The notes beneath the pieces were generated by a model. That model saw only the letters and a list, made by a program, of their open reading frames with translations, made no database searches and had not been told where the DNA came from. A program made the position numbers and the translations under genes. A DNA stretch of 64,000 nt from Platerodrilus igneus (taxonomy: Eukaryota > Arthropoda > Insecta > Coleoptera > Lycidae): NCBI GenBank assembly GCA_036346225.1, contig JARFIW010001082.1, positions 2,232,001 through 2,296,000 of the forward strand, in the 5' to 3' direction. Each line of letters begins with the position of its first letter. The stretch's first letter is position 1. Shown here in pieces: positions 35,936-48,413 of this stretch.

Positions 35936-38639
35936 AACATACAAACAAAATAATACATATCTATAATAGTACATTTAGATACAATCACCAAAGTATTAGA
36001 CAAATCTTACAGTACAAAATCGTTCACAATGGTCTACTCATCAAAATTCTTAACATTTCTAGAATGTAGGCAATATACGTCTGTAAAGGAGTCTAGTGAA
36101 TAGCTGTTGGTCACCATGATATGATATTTCCTCACGCAGGCTATGAAGAGTGTTGGCAACTTTTAAAAGATAACAAACGGTACACCCAAAGGAAACACGA
36201 AGTATTAATATTAAAACCTAGAACATATTTTTGAAATCGGTTTACAACTGTGTCGCGATTTAATAATAGTATATTTTATAGCCCTTTTAAGCATTATATC
36301 AAAACAAAACTGATAACAAACCGCGTGTACGTTTCAATGGTATCCGGACACAACTTGTGCATTCACTTGACAACAATCAATATACCGTATCGATGTGAAA
36401 AATAACTGTCACAATTTATCATTTAAACCACGCGTTCTACAAACGCGAGATATACTTTACAAACAAAAACTTATAACAATGTTTTAGTAGTAAGAAACCT
36501 GATTACAAAATAAACATTCATAAATATAGTAACAATAGAACAATCGAACCAAAAGCGATACTTCAATTGTATTTAAATAGCAACATTCTGAAAATTCTTG
36601 ACTCCTCAACACATATGTAGTTAAGAAACCAAAAAGTGCAATATAACAAATCCGGACTCGTAGGTGAAATAAAATGACTAGTAAGGTTGGTTGCTTAGCT
36701 GATCTATTCCAAACCTTAAATAATGAAAGTGTAGAAAATCCGCATATTCGGGTAAGCAAAAACTGAAACGGTTTTTAAATCCAGGAGGTAGTAAAATTTA
36801 CAAGTACGAAATGGAACGTAACAGTTTACATAAGTGATCCTGGAATTTATAGTATCAATGACCGTTGTGTAAAGTGGGTTGTCTAGCTCTAACATGTTAG
36901 GGGTTTAGAATAATTGAAAATAGTCGTAACGTGATATTTAATTATTTAAAGAGACTAAAATATTTTGAAGCAGGAAAATGAACGTAACAATATTTTTTAA
37001 CTTGTTTTAAGATTTTTCTAATACCTTTTCTTTTTGATTTTTACAACTTGTTTACGGAAATCGCAAAAAGTGTTTCCGCGGTCCGACTGAGCTCACGGAC
37101 TCTGTAGGAAATCTCTGGATTCAAATTTTGTATGGTTAAAAAATCTAATTTAATAGATGCAAAACCTGAAAAATCTTAGGATATAGTATTTGATTAGTTA
37201 CGGCCCTCTATTCTTACATCTTAACAACCCCCTATATCAATTTTTTTTTGGATTTTGTATTCTTCAACAATCTTCTACATAGTCTAACATAAAAACTAAG
37301 TTTATTAAATGTTGATTAGTAAATTTATGAATCAAGAGTTCAAGTTTTGTCAATTCAATTTAATAAATTCTAATAATTTAGAATGTATAACTATTACCAT
37401 GTCAGATATGCTTGATATAATTGACAGTATACAAAAATCAACCTAGAATTCTAAAATAAAATAACTATAGTAAATGGAAAATTTTGTAATCAGCAAAATG
37501 AGAGGCAGGCTTTACAATACTGTAAAGTATATACTCCTCAATTTGATTCAAATTTACTGTTTTTAATAAACAACTCTTTAATTTCGTCAATTACTTTATT
37601 TTATATCAAATTACTTTTACAATTTTAATATACAAACTGCAGCTGTTGAACGTAGTTTTTTCTCAGGTGTAGTTTGTAGTGATGATTCAGTTCTATGACA
37701 AATTTGTACAAATTAGCAATCCTAAAATTTTATATCACTCATAGCAACAGATTTTAGTTCATTATACCATTGTTACAGAAGTTCAAGTATTGATGTAAAT
37801 TTCGCTTGTTGTGATAGCAACATATTTAAAATTTGACTTGTTACCAAGAAGCATACCTTGGAGATACGGAGCAAAATTATCTTGTAGTTATCACTGTTCT
37901 TAAGATTCGATTTATATTACTGATTGGATATCTATCAACATTAGAAATTGATAGGTTATAATCTATGGTACTGTCGATTGCGTGTTACTAAGTCGTAAAC
38001 TTTATATTCACCTCAGCAACTGCAATGTCATGATTGATATGATCTTTCAAAATTCCTATAAAGAGATGATACTGTAGTTATTTTATTCATTATTTGATCG
38101 TATTAAACATAGTAAGTGTGAATATGATTTTAACTGGTAAGTTGTATAGTATTTACCATAAATTCTTACCGTCACACTGAATAACTCTTAATAGTATCAA
38201 GTACTACGTAACGTAAATAAATTAATTGATTGTATTCAAACAAACCCTACTGATGTGTATAATAATATTTAGCAACCAATTTCGTGTAATGGTGTGCGGT
38301 TATCAAAACTATAGCAAGACGAAGCGGATGCTAAGTTTAGTAGCAATAAGTGCGAGCAACTTGCTACAAGAATTGTACATTACTTTTCTTCAATCTAAAT
38401 AAATTGCAAAAACGTTTTCCTTGTATTGATTAATATTCATTCCGTGTAATAAACAAAATTTAGACTTTAGCCATCTTTCAGTTATACATTAATACTTCCT
38501 GTACTGTTTAATAAACATCGTATTGGTACTAGCATAATATTAGAGTAACTTTTTCATTAAACATAACCATCTTAAACAGAAAGTACAAAAAAATGAATTG
38601 ACGAATGCCCGGAAAGGGCACCTAACTAGGAAAAAGATA
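35936..38639. other. Intron 1, later part, no feature recognised
   Basis: This is AT-rich sequence with short frames only and no motif or terminal repeat visible. Confidence 0.4.
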
Positions 38640-39030
38640 TTTTGTGAAAATGTACCAAAATAATTTTCAGTTCGCTTTGCAGAGTCCATAAACACGCTTC
38701 TCACTACTAGTCTCAAACAAGATTTTTTTGCATTTCTCTACTGTTTTTTTTGAGCACTCTTTCAGTGCCCTGTCATTATCATTCTCACGGCATTCTTAAT
38801 TTGATCTATATAGTTGAGCTTTCCTCTACTTCTGATCTGCCCTCTATTCTATTCCTTCATGCTTCAAGGTATTAACTATCGCCCTATGACGCTCTATTTT
38901 CCTAAACCATTTCTATCACTATCTTTATTAAGATTATCTGTCCAGCTCACAATAAGCTGCCTTCTCCAGCACCACGTCTCAAGCGTATGTATACTTTTGA
39001 TTCCTTCTTTGCCGAATAATCATGTCCTTT
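38640..39030 (-). mobile_element. LINE 3' coding fragment
   Basis: On the minus strand 39000-38930 encodes HTLETWCWRRQLIVSWTDNL, the conserved block that follows the reverse transcriptase in many arthropod LINEs. A broken GRSEVEES-type basic block follows, equivalent to the usual GRPRxRW. The fragment is 5'-truncated, contains stops and lies antisense to the transporter. Confidence 0.6.
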
Positions 39031-39477
39031 TCCGAATTTAGACTTTTTCTAAAATTAGGAACGCTTAAATAACTGTTTTACATGGAACAGCTAGAACTTG
39101 CGTAAATTATAAATCACATTTCTGACGTTCTCAGTGAATTGACATAATATCAATAATACACCAAGAACAATCTAAAAGATGCGAAAACATGGTTATTGAT
39201 TTGCACATAAAAAGTAATTACATTCCGTTGTATTTTTTTATTTACTATCAGATTTCAAGAATGGTATGAATTGTTTGTTCATATATAGCTAAATAGACAT
39301 GAAATCCTAACAGCAAAATAAAACGGAACAGATTTCAACCGCATTAGCTTTCAAAATTTTCCAAAAGAATTTACAGGATAGAAATTAAGTATTTGAAAAT
39401 TTTATTTTCTCGGTTTCAGGGTAGTTTTACTTACACAATGTAGTGTTATCGCATCAATATATATGAATATAAGTGTG

Positions 39478-39483
<6 letters not shown>

Positions 39484-39530
<47 letters not shown>

Positions 39531-39534
39531 TATA
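39484..39534. repeat. (TA)n microsatellite, left target of the mariner-like element
   Basis: A TA run with one GTA interruption ends directly at the transposon terminus CAGGGTGTCCC. Confidence 0.9.
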
Positions 39535-39998
39535 CAGGGTGTCCCAAATTGCGTAGGATAGCATGGGTATCTTTCTTATTATTAATGATAGAGATCTGCT
39601 TAAATGGGCAAAGTTGTGTCATTTGGATAGCTTATTTAAATTCCGCATAGATACATTCTAAATTCCAAACGGTTTAGAAATTATTTAAAAAAAACTGAAA
39701 ACTGCAAATTTTTTCGAAGTCGAATATTTTTGTTATAATAAAAGATACGAAAAAATGTTTCTTAAAAAAGTTACTTAGTTCAATTGTGTGCACTTAAAAG
39801 TTATATTAAAATTAAATTCAAGATGGCGGTTATCGAGATATTAGTATCAACTTTCATATTTTAAATGGACGCCATATTGGATTTTTAGATGGTTAGATAG
39901 CATACTTTTTTCTCTTTTCAACGATGTCTCACAACATATGTTTAAATGAAAAAATTTACTGAAAATGATAATTTTAATTTTTTATCAAGTAGGCATCA
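39535..39998 (+). repeat. Left 464-bp terminal inverted repeat
   Basis: It matches the reverse complement of 41268-41731 from the terminal CAGGGTGTCCC to AGGCATCA, with scattered substitutions. Confidence 0.9.
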
Positions 39999-40135
39999 TC
40001 AGATTTCTCTTAAACAAATGGAATTATAACAAACTGTCATGTTGAATTAGTGTATCTGTTGTACTAATAATTGGCATTTGTGTATTCTCTTTCCCAGTTA
40101 CAAGTTGTGATATACTTATTCTATAAAATATTCAA

Positions 40136-41197
40136 ATGGCAAATTTTTCAACAAGCGAACAATATCATATGTTTTGTACATACATAAAATGTAATAAGAA
40201 CAGTCGCCTTGCTGCCGAAACATACTTAACACACTTTCCCAAAAAAAGACAGCCAAACATTAAAATCTTTCAAAGATTGGACACAAATTTGCAGCAGTAT
40301 GGATGTTTAAAAAAAACCTACTCGAAACATAATGGAGACATTGGAGATGAGGTGTTGACACTGGCCTGTGTGGAAGCTAATCCAAACATTTCAACACGGG
40401 AAATAGAAACCCAAGTAAACGTATCCAAGTCTCAAGCATCAAGAATTTAAAAAAAGCATAAATATCACCCTTACAGATTTCACATTGCTAAAAACTTACA
40501 ACCAAACGACTATCTCCGCAGATCAACATTTTACAGATGGTTTATCAATCAAGTTAGGGAGAATGATGATTTTATCAATCGCGTTTTGTGGACCGATGAG
40601 TCTTATTTTTCTAACTGTGGAATATTTAGTCGTCATAATGAACACTATTGGGCACAGGAAAACCCACGCATAACAGTTCCACGCCGCAATCAAATTCGAT
40701 TTGGATGTAATGTTTTTTGTGGTATATTGGGAAACCGTTTACTTGGTCCTATAATATTTGATGGAACCTTAACCTCTCAACGTTATTTGGAAATGCTTTA
40801 AACATCTTTAGAAGATTTATTAGACGACCTACCTTTGGCACAAAATAATCAAATTTGGTTTCAACAAGATGGCGCACCTCCACACAACGCTAGATATGTT
40901 ATCACCTATTTAAGTAACCGTTTTGATGGCAAGGTAATCACGACCCACACACCTGTAAAATGGCCGCCTAGATCAGCAGACTTAACACCCCTGGATTTTT
41001 ATTTATGGGGCACTTTAAAAGATAATGTATATGGAAGTAATTTCCAGTACAATAATGTAGATGAACTACGGGAAGCGGTTATGCAGGCAATAAACGGTCT
41101 TAATGGGAATACATTACGACGCGTAACAAAAAGTGTTCTAAAACGTTGCCGATTGTGTTTAAATAATAACGGTCAACATTTTGAACAATTACTATGA
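40136..41197 (+). pseudogene. DUF4817-type mariner transposase, two in-frame stops
   Basis: The frame from ATG 40136 to TGA 41197 is 353 codons, with TAA stops at 40448-40450 (codon 105) and 40799-40801 (codon 222) and no frameshift. The N-terminal part (residues 5-55, SEQYHMFCTYIKCNKNSRLA and FPKKRQPNIKIFQRL) matches the DUF4817 helix-turn-helix. The DDE core has the three acidic residues in LWTDESYF (about D154), WFQQDGAPPHNA (about D245) and ADLTPLDFYLWG (about D287). The spacing between the last two is 41 residues, hence DD41D. All three catalytic residues are present, so only the two stops, plus any missense changes, separate it from an intact frame. As it stands it would give only truncated products. 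Confidence 0.9.
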
Positions 41198-41267
41198 TTT
41201 ATTAGTTGGTGTTTAATGTTATTTTCATGTTTTTTTTCGTTTAATTTGTTTTAAAACTGATTTGTGT

Positions 41268-41728
41268 TGATGCCTACTTGATAAAAAATTAAAATTATTA
41301 TTTTCAGTAAATTTTTTCATTTAAACCTATGTTGTAATACATCTTTGAAAAGAGAAAAAAATATGCTATCTAACCATCTAAAAATCCAATATGGCCTCCA
41401 TTTAAAATAAGAAAGTTGATGCTAATATCTCGATAACCGCCATCTTGAATTTAACTTTAATATCACTTTTAAGTGCACACAATTGAACTAAGTAACTTTT
41501 ATAAGAAACATTTTTTCGTATCTTTTATTATAACAAAAATATTCGACTTCGAAGAAATTGGCAGTTTTCAGTTTTTTTAAAATAATTTCTAAACCGTTTC
41601 GAATTTCGAATGTATCTATGCGGAATTTAAATTAGCTATCCAAATGACACAACTTTGCTCATTTAAGCAGATCTCTATCATTAATAATAAGAAAGATACG
41701 CATGCTATCCTACTCAATTTGGGACACC

Positions 41729-41731
<3 letters not shown>
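41268..41731 (-). repeat. Right 464-bp terminal inverted repeat
   Basis: It is the inverse of 39535-39998 and ends GGGACACCCTG at 41731, followed by (TA)n. Confidence 0.9.

Positions 41732-41774
<43 letters not shown>
41732..41774. repeat. (TA)n microsatellite, right target of the mariner-like element
   Basis: A run of TA dinucleotides directly follows the transposon end. Confidence 0.9.
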
Positions 41775-41776
<2 letters not shown>

Positions 41777-41811
41777 TATTCGCTGATGCTTTAAACAAAA
41801 CATAAATGTAC

Positions 41812-41842
<31 letters not shown>
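41812..41842. repeat. (AAT)n microsatellite
   Basis: About ten AAT units lie some 65 bp before exon 2 of the transporter. Confidence 0.9.
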
Positions 41843-41843
<1 letters not shown>

Positions 41844-41906
41844 GTAATAAGCTAAATTAACGGTTCAGTCAGATAAGTAACAATAATTTTTTAATTCTTT
41901 CCACAG

Positions 41907-41972
41907 GTCCAACCAAGATGTCTAGGCCTGAAGAACGTAGTAGAAAATTTCTTTATGCAGCTGTGTTTACCG
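41907..41972 (+). CDS. Tret1-like: Tret1-like sugar transporter, coding exon 2
   Basis: This 66-base exon is bounded by a strong acceptor (TTCTTTCCACAG, ending 41906) and a GGTAAGT donor (41973). It encodes PTKMSRPEERSRKFLYAAVF followed by Thr, so the second half enters the first membrane segment. The last base joins exon 3 to form an Ala codon (G + CA). It contains an in-frame ATG (41918) in a fair context that could start a shorter isoform lacking the 26 N-terminal residues. Confidence 0.85.
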
Positions 41973-44900
41973 GTAAGTTGCCGTTCTCCTTGGTTTTTCC
42001 AATTGATAAATATTTAATTTAAGTCCGGTTATAATTTAAAAGCTGAATGGTTGCTTTAATTAGCAAAGTGAGGAAAAAAATTGTTTTCGGTCATTGTTTA
42101 TTAGCCCAATTTATATATCAATATAAATATGCCATTGGTAAGGGATTCACCACAAATATTTTAATACGCAGACCTACATAAGGGGGAGAGCCCCCTCGCA
42201 ACCATAAAAAGTAAGATACAATAAATTATTCACCCTGTTTTAACATTTCGATTGCAAAACTCCTTTTTTGCTATTCTTTTACTTTAACGTATAATTATTT
42301 TTGTACATTGCGATTCTACCACACAAATATAATTTTACTGGAATTGTATGCTCTATAACACACACTAGCTTCAAGTAATAAATATTTCCCAATATTTTTT
42401 ACAATACACTGGTATTACTCGTTATCATAATCTTCTTTAAGTTCTGATGTTCCTTTGAAATGTTTATAAGCATAATTTCATTTTAGTAGTTACTGTATTG
42501 GTAAATCCCACCGATGGGGTTAATGTTATTGCCTTTAAGAAATATAATTTTTAGGTTACATGCATTCTTGATTTAAAGGATTATTTTTATATCTTATATT
42601 GTCCACACTCAAAGGTTGTCAAACTCAATAGGCGGTTATAAGGTTAGAAACGATAGCATGGTTACTTTCTACTCTAAATTATTGCAGTTTTATGATTTAT
42701 TTGTTTTTTATTAATAATGTATAACGCTGACGCCTATCACCCCACCGTCTTGGCACGAAGAAGTTTTACACGCAAAATTATGCTAATTGAAAAAAATAAA
42801 AAGTCGCTTTCTCTGGTTCTAGTTAAGAGTTCAGTAAGATAATATTACGTATGTTAGAGAAAAAATGACACAAAATAATTCCAATTTGCAATCTTAATTC
42901 ATGTGCCTGGATTCTGCCGAAAATATCTCGAATCGTGTATAGAAGAAGAGATTTTTTTATAAAACACTTCGTGATTACTGACTAAAACGAGTAGGTGCTG
43001 TTAACCTTGAAGAATAAGTATCGAACTGATTAATGCGATTAGTCAACGAAGTTTGAGATTGTACTGTAGCAGGTTGGTTACTTTTAGTTTTAGGAGCAAT
43101 TGGGTTTCCATAAATTAACAACTTTGTGTTGGACATAAACATTAATTCAGAACATCTGGTTTCCTTTTCGAAGTCCTAGTAAGATCTGGTTAAAACAAAT
43201 GAAGTATAATGGCGTTTAGTTGTTTACAAGTAATCTACAAGCAACAATCACTCATCAGGATTTATAATTAAGCTTCTAAAACTATAACCGACAGTATTGT
43301 AAATGAAGCAGTATTTTTAATTAATTGCATGGGCTTATAAACGTACTATCAGTTCGTTCTTGTATAAAATTTTAATATTATTACTAAAATACTTATAATT
43401 TATATTTAATAATAATAATTTATAAAATAAAAATTTTAATTAATATAAACTGAAAAAATTATTAAAAGAACATTTTAAAATTAAATTCTATTTTAATATT
43501 TTAATAATTTTTTTTGTATATATTAAATATTTAAATTTTTTATTAAGAAATATATTAATTTTAAAATTTTAATTATCAGTACATATTTTAATAGTAATAT
43601 TAAAATTTTATATAAGAAAGTACCGAGAATACGTTTATGAGTTCATGGAATTAATTAAAAATGTTCATTCATTTACAATTACTGTTGGATATAGTTTCAA
43701 AAATTTAATCATGAGTGATTTTTGACTGTAGATAACGCAGAAACAACTAGACTTAATTCGTTTTAATTAGATACTACTAGGACTTCCTTAAGAAAACTAG
43801 ATGTTCTGAATTAACATGCTTTTGTCCAGCGTTAAGTTGTCAATTTATGGAAACCCGTTTGCTTCTAAAATTAAAAGTAACAAATCTGGTAGAGGCGATT
43901 CCGAACTTCATTGACTAATCGAATTAATCAGATCGGTACCTATTCTTTAAGATTAACAGTACCTACTCAAATTGCATGTTAACTCTTTTGATGGTAATCA
44001 CGAAGTGCACTGTAAATAATATTTTTGGCAGAAATCGGACAGACCAATTAAGACCAAAAAATGAAATTATTTTATGTCGTATTTTCTCTATCAAACATAT
44101 GTAATACTATCATACCGAAACTTTAACTAGAACCAGAGGAAGAGGCTTTTTATTTTTTCGAATCAGCATAATTTTGCATGTGAAACTTTTTTGTGCCAAA
44201 ACGATGAGGTCATAGGCGTTGGTGTTATACATTACTAATTAAAACAAATGAATCATAAAACTGTAATAATTTAGAGCACAAAGTATCTATGCCATTATTT
44301 CTAACCTTTACACCGCCATAATAAATTTGACAACCTTTGAGTACGAACAACATAAGATATAAAAATAATCCATCCGTAAATCAAGAATGCATATAAACTA
44401 AAAAATATATTTCTTAAAGGAAATTACACTAACCCTATTGGTGGAATTTACCAATGCAAAACTATTAAAATGAAATATTATAACCATTTTACGGAAATGT
44501 CAGAAGGTATTTCACAAAATAAATTTGAGGGAACGTAATATAAAAAACTGCTAAGCGTATTTTGGTAAACTGGTAAAGGGAAACTAAATACAATGGTGCT
44601 GGTCAATGCGTATAATTTGTGCGATAAGATTAAAAAGTAATACAATATCTATATGTTCCGGTAGCGTCGTTGGTGAATACAAATAGGATATCATACTAAA
44701 GAAACTTTATCTTTGTAATGTGCTACGTGCATTGACGTAGCCTAAAAAAACCCAAAACAAAACAGTATAACCGGACTCAGTCGGCAAGTGGGCGGGGTAT
44801 TATACATATAAGAACGTAAAGAAAAGCCTGAAAAAAATAGAAAAAAAATATACATCCATTCATACTCAAAACAAAACATACCAAAAAAAAAGACACCTAT

Positions 44901-46302
44901 AATTAAGCACAATATGTACAAGGTATCGTGGTACCCAAAAAGAAACAAACAATCATTCCTTACACCTTAAACTTAGCAAACAATATACAAAAAAACAAAT
45001 TATTTTTTACATGGTGAGCTGCCTGTTTTAAATTACTACCCTAGATTACTTTTCAACTAAAAAAGAAAGAGAAACGAAATTACCCCTCTAAAACCTAAAA
45101 CTCTAAATCAGCATGGTATGTCTAAACCTAAGTCTATAAATATAATGTCAACAACAGGTTCAAATGTGCCAGTAAGTCTTTAAACTATTTTTACATTAAT
45201 AAGTAGTATATTTTTAGTTATTTAAAAACAAATAGTAAAGCATTAATACAAGAGCAGTAAATACCAAAAATGTTCGTATATAAAAGTTAAATTTGGAAAT
45301 GCATGTGCTTAAACAGTAAAATCTAACCCAATATGGTTTCAACGTAAGTAGTGAAAAAAACACTCACCCTCGAAGTTGCTGACGTCGAGGTTGAGTCACT
45401 AGCTGGTCCACAGCAACGAGTAGGTGAGCCTACACCCAGAAAGAACGCACATGGCCTCCCATTACAGCAAGGGACGACCATTCATCGTGGCTTTAAGGCC
45501 ACCGGAAGAAGGTAGAGCAATTACCAGTAAAAATTAATTTGATTTCGACGAAAAATACAATTTTCTAAAAATCCTAAATACTTATCACGCCGTATTGCGT
45601 GCGCGAAAACGACACGGAGAAAACCAGAATAGATGTTTTCGTCTTGCTATTCGAGAATAAAGTGAATATTCATTTCGTTTAACTAAGGATCCGAGCTCGA
45701 AGTAATATTGTTGTTAAGGCGGCAAACTGGGAAAACACGGTTTATTGGGATAATACGCGGTTTTGATTCGGCGAAGCTTTTAATGGAAAACACATACGAA
45801 CCAATTATCGGATACTTAGAACCAGTTATCGCCTATTTAATTTTAGCATAAACTTTACGTTAAGGAATTCTTAGAAAGGATATTTATGATTAATTAGCGG
45901 AAGAATTTAACAATAGAAATCGATTGATACAAACAGATAAATGAATTAACACGTGAAAAGGTTATTTTAGTTTACTGAATTAATTTTCGTTTTTAACGCC
46001 AACGGGATTTGAGTTGAAAATTATTGTAATTACTTTATGCTGAAAATAAACGTAATGGTAATGGTCTGCTTAAGATATAAGTTAATTAACCCATAACAAC
46101 AATTTTAATTTCGATTTTACTTCACAGTTCTTGCAATAACGATATACATGAAACACGTGTTTGCAAAAAGTACTGTATATATCACATGTTTACCCATTGT
46201 ATTATATTCAGCCACTGATCAAATACAACCATTGTTAAACCGTTAGCTTTTTAAACTAATATTATTAAAATTTTGATAGAATAACTTAATTGTTTGTTTC
46301 AG
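41973..46302. other. Intron 2, containing a large palindrome
   Basis: The intron is 4330 bp with a GT donor (GTAAGT) and a TTTGTTTCAG acceptor. Besides the palindrome listed separately, a small GC-richer patch at 45380-45530 is distinct from its AT-rich surroundings and resembles no protein I recognise. Confidence 0.7.
42430..44510. repeat. Diverged long inverted repeat (palindrome), arms about 1 kb, almost no spacer
   Basis: The left arm read forward matches the right arm read in reverse complement along its length. Examples are GTAAATYCCACCRATRGGGTTA (left near 42501), TCTGGTTCTAGTTAA (42815 against 44137), GGGTTTCCATAAATT (43104 against about 43856) and TTAATTAATTSCATG (43318 against about 43655). 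The arms meet in a very AT-rich centre near 43480. The arms are clearly diverged, with small indels. No frame is encoded. It may be a foldback transposon or two inverted copies of a repeat. If the transporter is transcribed, the intron could fold into a long imperfect hairpin. Confidence 0.8.
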
Positions 46303-47624
46303 CAAACTTGGTTGGTTTAGCGGCCGGTATAACAATAGGATGGACGTCACCGGTGAATCCTAAACTTAGAGATCCCAACAATCCTTTGGGAAGAGTAATC
46401 ACGGATGAAGAAGAGTCATGGATTGGCTCATTAATAACAGTGGGAGCAATATTTGGTCCTCTTATTGCTGGCTATGCTTCCGACACAATTGGTCGAAAGA
46501 AAACGTTGTTACTATGTGCTGGAATTCCTCAATTTCTTGGGTTTATATTGTTAGCTTTTGGTAATGACATTATATTCTACTACATAGGAAGATTTCTATC
46601 GGGTATTGGAGTTGGTAGTGTGTTTCTGGTTCTTCCAACTTTTAATAGTGAAATAGCAGAAGATTTCAATCGTGGTGCAATTGCGACATCTATGAGTATT
46701 CTTATTGCTTCTGGTCCACTGGTTTCATATGCCATTGGTCCTTATATTTCTATAATGTGGTTCAGCATATTTTGTGCAATTATTCCGGCTATATTTATTG
46801 TAGCATTTTTCCTACTTGTACCTGAAAGTCCCTATTTTTTATTAGCACGTAATGATTTTGATGCAGCAATGACATCACTAGAAAAGTTTCGTTCAAGTTC
46901 TAGTGAAGATGTCAAACAGGAACTATATATCATGAAAGCTACAGTAGAGGAAGCTATTAAAATTAAAGTTTCATTTATGGACATACTCAAAACAAAAGGT
47001 TTAGTAAAATCATTATTTATATCTTCCTCTCTTATTGTATTTCAACAATTCTCTGGAATAAATATTGTACTTTTTTACACTCAGAATATTTTTGAAGCTA
47101 CTGGCAGTACTATTTCTCCCGAAATATCGCCAATGATTATAGGATCTGTACTAGCTATTGTAAGCTTTGTAGCACCTATAGCTGTAGACAGACTGGGAAG
47201 GAAACCTTTGTTTCTTATTTCTGCTATTGGTATGGTAATCGGAGAATTTCCTTTAGGTTTATACTTTTATTTGAAGGACGATGGTAAAAACGTAAACGCG
47301 ATTTCTTGGTTGCCAATATTATGCTTAATAATATATATAACTTTCTACAACATTGGATTTGGTCCTCTTCCTTGGACTGTAATGGCTGAAATATTTCCCA
47401 CACGCGTAAAGACAGTAGCTTCAACTGCAACAGTTTCGTTTTGTTTCGTATTAGGTTTTATTATTTCAAAGTTTTTTTCTAATGTCTCAGAAGCCATTGG
47501 AATGGGAGGCTCTTTTTGGATCTTTTCTGGATTTTGCTTTGTCGGAATAATTTTTGTCTTGACTTGTATGTTTGAAACTAAAGGAAAAAGTTTCCAGGAA
47601 ATACAGGAAATTTTGATAAAGTAA
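46303..47624 (+). CDS. Tret1-like: Tret1-like facilitated trehalose/sugar transporter, coding exon 3 (main exon)
   Basis: This exon gives residues 45-484 of a 12-helix major-facilitator sugar transporter of the insect Tret1 type, a plasma-membrane uniporter moving trehalose or hexoses down their gradient. The family signatures are all present: GWTSP (57-61), DTIGRKK after helix 2 (105-111), PESPYFLL (218-225), QQFSGIN (292-298) in helix 7, VDRLGRK (339-345), GPLPWTVMAEIFP (398-410) in helix 10, and FETKGKSFQEI at the C-terminus. The total length of 484 residues fits the family (about 480-500). The exon begins after a TTTCAG acceptor. The apparent ATG at 46290 is intronic. The frame is uninterrupted and looks functional. 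The exact substrate cannot be read from sequence, because Tret1 paralogues differ in specificity. Confidence 0.95.
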
Positions 47625-47877
47625 TTGTTCAAACTGATTTGTTATTTAATTGAAATTTTTTAAGACTGATATTTATGATATTGTTAATTAGGTTAAATTA
47701 TATAATTAAGTTTAAAGCAAATATTATTTATTCGTCAGTATTTTACCTTAGTACTAAGAAATTTTTTTTCTAAATGTATATTCTTTATATAAGTTAACCA
47801 ACTCAGAACTCGCACATATATAATAGTTTCGTTTAAGTTTATATCGAATGTGATCCATTTTTGTTAAACTGTTTTAA

Positions 47878-47883
47878 AATAAA
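47878..47883 (+). terminator. Poly(A) signal of the transporter gene
   Basis: AATAAA lies 254 bases after the TAA stop, the best candidate for the end of the transcript. Confidence 0.6.
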
Positions 47884-48159
47884 TTTATATAGCCAATTTT
47901 AGTATAGGACATTTGTACAATTTTTCGTTCCTCTATATATAGTTCCTTAATATACCGCTAGGACCGGCAAGTGTCGTATACAAAGTGTTGGCTGGCGTAC
48001 ACTGGCGTCGTTTGGCAAAGGACCCTAAACGATGAATACTTTTCATTTTTAAATTAATTGCTTATTAATTTAGAAAAAATCTTCTTTGAAGAGAATGACA
48101 AACAATGATAGTGTTGGAGCGGCGGAGTGTGAGTGCTTACAACCGTCAAAATGTTAATC
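47884..48159. other. Spacer between the transporter and the Pao/BEL element
   Basis: Nothing recognisable is present. The last bases (48160-48164, ATCGT) are the left target duplication of the following element. Confidence 0.5.
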
Positions 48160-48164
48160 ATCGT

Positions 48165-48413
48165 TGTTTTGACGTGTGGCGGGAATATGCGTATTATCTT
48201 ACAAACATTGACATGTACAAATTAGCATTGAAAAATCATAACTGAGGAAGTGAATAAACCTACCAAATTAGGTGATGTGCACTACACAAAGCGGAGTTTA
48301 AAACTTGAAAACGACCGTATGCTTCGAAGTCTGTCAAAACACTGTCCACTCTTATGACTTATGTTCTTTATATTTTCGATACGCGATCATTACGGCACTA
48401 GATGGCGCGAACA
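48165..48413 (-). repeat. 3' LTR of the Pao/BEL element
   Basis: This 249-bp LTR is highly similar to 55370-55619. On the minus strand it starts TGTTCGCGCCATCTA and ends CGTCAAAACA. A purine-rich tract (minus AGGTGGGCGG, at about 48416-48425) precedes it. Confidence 0.93.

Larger units (their letters stand above)
39535..41731 (+). mobile_element. Tc1/mariner-superfamily DNA transposon (DD41D) with 464-bp inverted repeats
   Basis: This 2197-bp element is complete from end to end. The termini CAGGGTGTCCCAAATT and its inverse AATTTGGGACACCCTG lie inside (TA)n runs, so the target is TA. The inverted repeats extend far inward (39535-39998 and 41268-41731, 464 bp each) with scattered mismatches. 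A single transposase frame lies between them, interrupted by two in-frame stops. It sits in intron 1 of the transporter in the same orientation. Confidence 0.93.

Noticed and set aside
46290..46302. ATG at 46290 as the start of the sugar transporter
   Set aside because: It lies in the polypyrimidine tract and AG of a splice acceptor. The spliced frame from exons 1 and 2 joins exactly and supplies the expected N-terminus.
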